Below, one piece after another: positions 60,063 to 64,000 of a stretch of 64,000 nt of DNA; position 1 is the stretch's first letter, and every line of letters starts with the position of its first letter. The DNA is from Macropodus opercularis (Eukaryota > Chordata > Actinopteri > Anabantiformes > Osphronemidae). Made by a program: the position numbers and the translations under genes. Below the pieces are notes generated by a model that was given only the letters and a program-made list of their open reading frames with translations, was not told where the DNA came from and searched no databases. The DNA lies in contig CM061090.1 of NCBI GenBank assembly GCA_030770545.1, forward strand, positions 12,839,501-12,903,500. Reading direction: 5' to 3'.

Positions 60063-60750
60063 ACATATATATAATATATTTCCCTCCTCGCCCCCCGTGG
60101 GCGGTCTCATCCATCCAAGCTCGGGTCCTCTACCAGAGGCCTGGGAGCTTGAGGGCTCTGCGCAGTATCTTAGCTTTTTCCTAGGACTGCACTTATCTGG
60201 ACTGAGATGTCTGAGGTCTTTCCTGGGATCTGTTCTAGCCACTCATCCAGTTTAGGGGTTACTGCCCTGAGTGCTCCGATGACCACGGGCACCACTTTCG
60301 CCTTGACTTTTCAGGCCTTCTCAAGTTCTTCTCTGAGCCCCTGGTATTTCTCAAATTTCTCAAGTTCCTTCTTTCTGATGTTAGCATCGCAAGGTATTGC
60401 TATGTCAACCACGACGGTCTTCCAGTCCGTACTCTGCACAGATGTTCCTGTTCACTATACCAGCCACTTGGTTATGACGCTCCATGTTTGCCTTTCCTGC
60501 CAGCATCTTGCACCCTGCAGTCATGTGCTGGATTGTCTCAGAGGCCTCTTTGCACAGCCTGCACCTGGGGTCTTGTCGGGTGTGGTATATCTGGGCCTCT
60601 ATTGCTCTGGTGCTCAAGGCCTGTTCCTGTGCAGCCATGATTAGTGCCTCTGTGCTGTCTTTCAGTCCAGCCCTTTCTAGCCATTGGTAGGATTTCTTGA
60701 TATCAGCCACTTCAGTTATCTGGCGGTGGTACATCCCACCCAAAATCGTG
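60063..60750 (-). mobile_element. Degenerate 3' end of a LINE-type non-LTR retrotransposon
   Basis: A minus-strand frame from 60743 to about 60405 shows a characteristic C-terminal segment of a fish LINE ORF2: SYQWLERAGLKDSTEALIMA, then IYHTRQDPRCRLCKEA and QHMTAGCK, a CCHC-like zinc knuckle region. Coding similarity resumes immediately downstream in other frames (AIPCDANIRKKELEKFEKYQ; VVPVVIGALRAVTPKL) to about 60150. There is an internal deletion at about 60410-60420, at least one in-frame stop and a frameshift. The element ends in GC-rich sequence and a TATATA tail. It is 5'-truncated and dead. The clade was not determined. Confidence 0.82.
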
Positions 60751-60851
60751 TCTGAGATCTATTTAACGCATCAGTTGCTTAAAGGAAAAAGTCAACAGAA
60801 AACAATTTACTCTGTTTCCATCTAACTCTATATCTCGAAATGGACGATATA

Positions 60852-60865
60852 CATATATATATATA
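60852..60865. repeat. Short (AT)n
   Basis: A seven-unit AT array, close to the LINE relic but outside it. Confidence 0.75.
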
Positions 60866-61145
60866 AAAAACAGAAGTTTTGGTCTTGTTTGGTAAACTGG
60901 GATGACTTGTTTTTGGATGTGTGAAAACCTGAACCTTTAAATCCAAATTATGGAGAAACAAAAAAACTTTAGAAGTGTTCACAAACTTTGAAGCACCACT
61001 GGATTTGCTGTAAACGTGACATGAGCACAGATCTACAAAACCAATATTTAACACTTCGTCTTTCATTCTGTCAAAATGAGCACTCTGTCAGACAACAGAG
61101 AGGCCTTCTTGTCTTTGCCAGCGTGGGCACGGCACTCGTATCATG

Positions 61146-61290
61146 AGGGTCTCTGGCGTGGCTCGATGGGTAGAGCGTGATACTGAAACACAGCTGAGGC
61201 AAAGGGTTTAATTAGCTCCAGGTTCAGCTCTACTGATGAGGCACTCTGGATGAAAGCTTCCACTGACTGGCAGATGTTTGGAACGAGCCG
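61146..61290 (+). mobile_element. tRNA-derived SINE relic
   Basis: The sequence GTGGCTCGATGGGTAGAGCG resembles the A-box end of fish tRNA-related SINEs. It is followed after a degraded middle by GGTTCAGCTCTACTG (B-box-like region) and GGCACTCTGGATGAAAGCTT, similar to a SINE tail motif. The intervening part does not fold as a tRNA, so a functional tRNA gene is not supported. Confidence 0.45.
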
Positions 61291-64000
61291 GCACCGTGAG
61301 CAAGGAGCCTTTAACTGTTCTGCAACAACAGAGGCCAATTTAAATGCACCATTTTACTTTATCATTCAAAAACTTTAAGTTCACACTATAAACTATTTAT
61401 TTAGTAAACAAATCACACAGCTATTCACACGTTAGAATAATATTTTAATAAATAAATTGCAGCATCACACTGAAAAAAAAGCTCATGTACATTGTGTGAT
61501 GATTGTTGTATAAACTCAACAAGATGTGACAAATATACACAATTAAAATGGTATTTAAAAAAATCAGCCTCTGTGTGAACTAAGAAGGATGAACACAAAG
61601 AAAGATCTGATTCACTGTCGCACTCAGTGGTTCCAGAGCTAATTGCAGACAGTTACGCACTGGGTGGGACCAGAGATGCGGCAAAGAGGACGAGACACAG
61701 TTGATTTGACATTAACGGTTTGGAATCTATTGCTCATAAAAACAGTTGATTGTTACGCTTTTTAAAAGTCTGAGCTTATCCGTAGTTTTTGCTCTACACA
61801 TTTTTTTTTTACTTGCCATTAAGAATCCACTGACATTCACTGTGTTGCTTTGACTCAGATGCGAAGACCCAAACCACTCTGATGTCTGATGGTTTGTTGG
61901 GAAAATAAGGGCCACTAACTAATAGTATTAATGTTATTCAGTAACTTGTTTTAGTTTGTACAAAAGTTGAAGCGTGGACATGAAAATCATGCTCCACTAC
62001 TCATAGTACTTAGTATAACCACAAATGTAGGATTTGAAGCAGTTGAACAAAATGAAATAAAAAGAGGACACAACACACAGGACGTATTGATTAGTAAACT
62101 CCTACGTAGTCTGCTGGTTCCAGCGTGAGCCCACACAAAGAGACGAGTGGTGATGAGCTTTTCATTTACTCAGCATGAACGTGTACGTTCTCTGTAGATA
62201 CAAACCAATGATCTATTACTACTGATACTCTTACTGTAGTATATGTTACCATATTGTGATATTTGTGCATGGATCTGACCTTTAAGCTCTGATCTGACCC
62301 ACTAACTAATCTTCTGTCGCTTAGTGTTCGTAAGGGTTTCAGAGCCTATGTCAGCTTTCAATCAAGCGAGAGGCGGGGTTCCCTCTAGACAGATCAACAA
62401 TCCATCATAGGGCCACATACAGAAACAGACAACCACGTACGCATACGGGCAATTTAGAGTCTCCAATTCTCCAAATACACGGTGTAGGGGGTAAACCCAA
62501 CCCAACCCTGCTTACGTGTATCTGTTTATGTGTAAATCCCAGCTTCAGCTGTGTCTGTACACACCTGTCATTATGCTTTTACTGTGATTGCAGAGTGCTG
62601 TGATTGCTTTCTGTCTGCACCGTGAGCTGGACTGGACCAGGAACCCAGAAAAATGACCGAATCAGTCTCAAGGAACACGATTACGTTGTGACGGACCTGG
62701 CTGTAGCGCTCTGCTGGCTCACGCCTGGGTGCATTACACATGTTCAGAGACTCCTGTCTTCTCCACTTGTTCCTCCTGTCTATGACATTCATTGTTGGTT
62801 TAGTAGAACAAACCTGCATGCTGTTTGCAAGATGCTTTATGTTGACAGGTCTTTGTTTTTTATTTCCTCCCTGCGAAGTTCAGACTATTCAAAGAAATAG
62901 AAAGAGGAAAATGAAGTAAATAAGAGCCCAAATAAAACCAGTGTGAGGCAGAGAGGACGTTTTGAATAACACTTCAAACATGCACAATATTTGTAGGTCG
63001 AACCACATGTGTGGGTTCACCAACATTAGCTCATGTAGAGCTCTCCGTGTGGAGAGAGCAGTGGTGCAAGTGACCACTGTGTGAGTCTGTAGCATACAAA
63101 TGGTGGTGAGATTATACAGAGGGGCACAGAATCAGAACCGAGTGACTCCCAGTCTCCAGGTGTGATTGGTCCAGTGCAGGCTTTGACCTTGAACTTCAGA
63201 AAGCTGCACGTTCAGCTGCTTTCATTAGGTAGAAAGAACACAAATCAAAACATGGGGGTGACATATAAAGATTTTTTACTTAAGAGTCAAAATTGCAAGA
63301 CAGAACATTTCCCATAATGCAACTAAATATTACTTTCATTAGACTCCTGCACCTTTCAAACCCCAGACCTGCAGTTTTAAGTCCTGTGCTAATCCTTGTG
63401 ACATCATTAGGATTATTATTTATTATTATTATAGTTTTGGAAAGCTCCTCCAGAGAGACAGCACAGATACGTTTAGTTTAAACGCAGTCACACTCAACAT
63501 TGCGTGTAAAAGTGGTGGAATTCCTCTTTAAACGGTCCCTGAAAATGTAGAAACTCTATTAAATGAAACATTCAATGCAAATCCCTAAATGCATACAGTT
63601 TAATTTCCGTTGCAACTGTGACCTTCAAAATTCAAATTCCACACAATGTTTTGATCGATGCAGAGAGAAGAAACGATGTTGCGTGTGACAGAGGTGGATA
63701 AAATGTGAGAGGAGGGAGGGCGATGAAATCAGCGTGACAGAGCTGGGAGGGTTACTCGCTCGTCTCGATCGAGTCGGAGCCTGTCTCTTAGCGTATTGAC
63801 TTTCTGTCCATTGTACTGTAGACTTGCTCTTTGAACCACACTCTCAGGCGTCAAAGATTCTAAAAAGTCTGGTTTGGAGGATTATACCATTAGATTAAGC
63901 GTTTAAACAGCCGTGCTCTGACATAATGTTGCAGCCATCACACGAATAACACAGATGCTATGATGGAGTGTGTTCATCAGCAGCCGTGCTGCTTCTGTCC
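61291..64000. other. Right-end intergenic DNA
   Basis: No gene recognised. The patch 62365-62480 (AGGGCCACATACAGA..., GGGCAATTTAGAGTCTCCAA) matches a widely dispersed fish repeat that I recall but cannot name firmly. The rest is AT-rich with short unremarkable frames. Confidence 0.4.
62365..62480. repeat. Dispersed fish repeat fragment
   Basis: Contains CATCATAGGGCCACATACAG and GGGCAATTTAGAGTCTCCAA, phrases I recall as recurring in many teleost genomes. Only a fragment is present and the family is not assigned. Confidence 0.4.

Noticed and set aside
60207..60644. 145-codon plus-strand frame
   Set aside because: Antisense to the decayed LINE coding tail, which reads on the minus strand.
61146..61220. 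Functional tRNA gene suggested by an A-box-like sequence
   Set aside because: The A-box resemblance is followed by degraded sequence that does not give a cloverleaf; a SINE relic explains it better.
58150..64000. CDK8 3' exons expected from human synteny
   Set aside because: I looked for CDK8-like C-terminal coding on the minus strand and recognised none; the gene may be further right or not linked.
1..64000. CRISPR arrays, bacterial operons, phage or plasmid features
   Set aside because: Split genes, vertebrate protein families and microsatellites show this is vertebrate nuclear DNA; no spacer-repeat arrays were seen.

Overview
This window looks like nuclear DNA of a ray-finned fish, most likely a teleost. 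The genes are split by GT-AG introns and their proteins match vertebrate families closely. Intergenic DNA is moderately compact, (CA)n microsatellites are abundant, and the decayed retroelements have sequence styles common in fish genomes. Family and gene names were recognised from memory of the protein sequences; no database search was run.

Three genes are supported. (1) At the left, on the minus strand, are the first two coding exons (10009..9923 and 8949..8845) of a type II diacylglycerol kinase, most like DGKH (eta), possibly DGKD. The window ends inside its next intron, and a GC-rich region at about 10.7-11.6 kb probably holds its promoter and 5'UTR. (2) At 28945..30015 on the plus strand is a complete single-coding-exon class A GPCR of the GPR3/GPR6/GPR12 group, closest to GPR12. 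It has an upstream noncoding exon ending at 27215 and a CpG-rich promoter with a perfect CRE and a CCAAT box. (3) At 49534..41103 on the minus strand is a complete nine-coding-exon WASF3 (WAVE3) gene. The exon phases join without a gap into 528 codons plus stop. A noncoding first exon lies near 57.5-57.8 kb inside a GC-rich promoter.

gpr12 and wasf3 converge tail to tail across about 11 kb. As I recall, this arrangement also occurs on human chromosome 13, which supports both names. GPR12 is a constitutively Gs-coupled receptor that raises cAMP; WAVE3 links Rac to Arp2/3-driven actin assembly; DGK-eta converts diacylglycerol to phosphatidic acid. They share linkage rather than a pathway.

The rest is intronic or intergenic. 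It holds microsatellites, long purine/pyrimidine tracts, one degenerate LINE 3' end (about 60.06-60.75 kb), an LTR-like relic (23.64-23.89 kb), a tRNA-derived SINE relic (61.15 kb), a short insert with 17-bp flanking duplications (58.04-58.15 kb), and two inverted copies of an unusual ACTAGT-rich repeat (19.73-20.25 and 23.89-24.61 kb). I found no dramatic new system. The best leads are wasf3 exon 3 flanked by (TG)n tracts on both sides, the ACTAGT-rich repeat pair, a perfect 23-bp hairpin at 21.34 kb, four full CRE palindromes clustered around gpr12, and non-consensus TM7 residues in the receptor.
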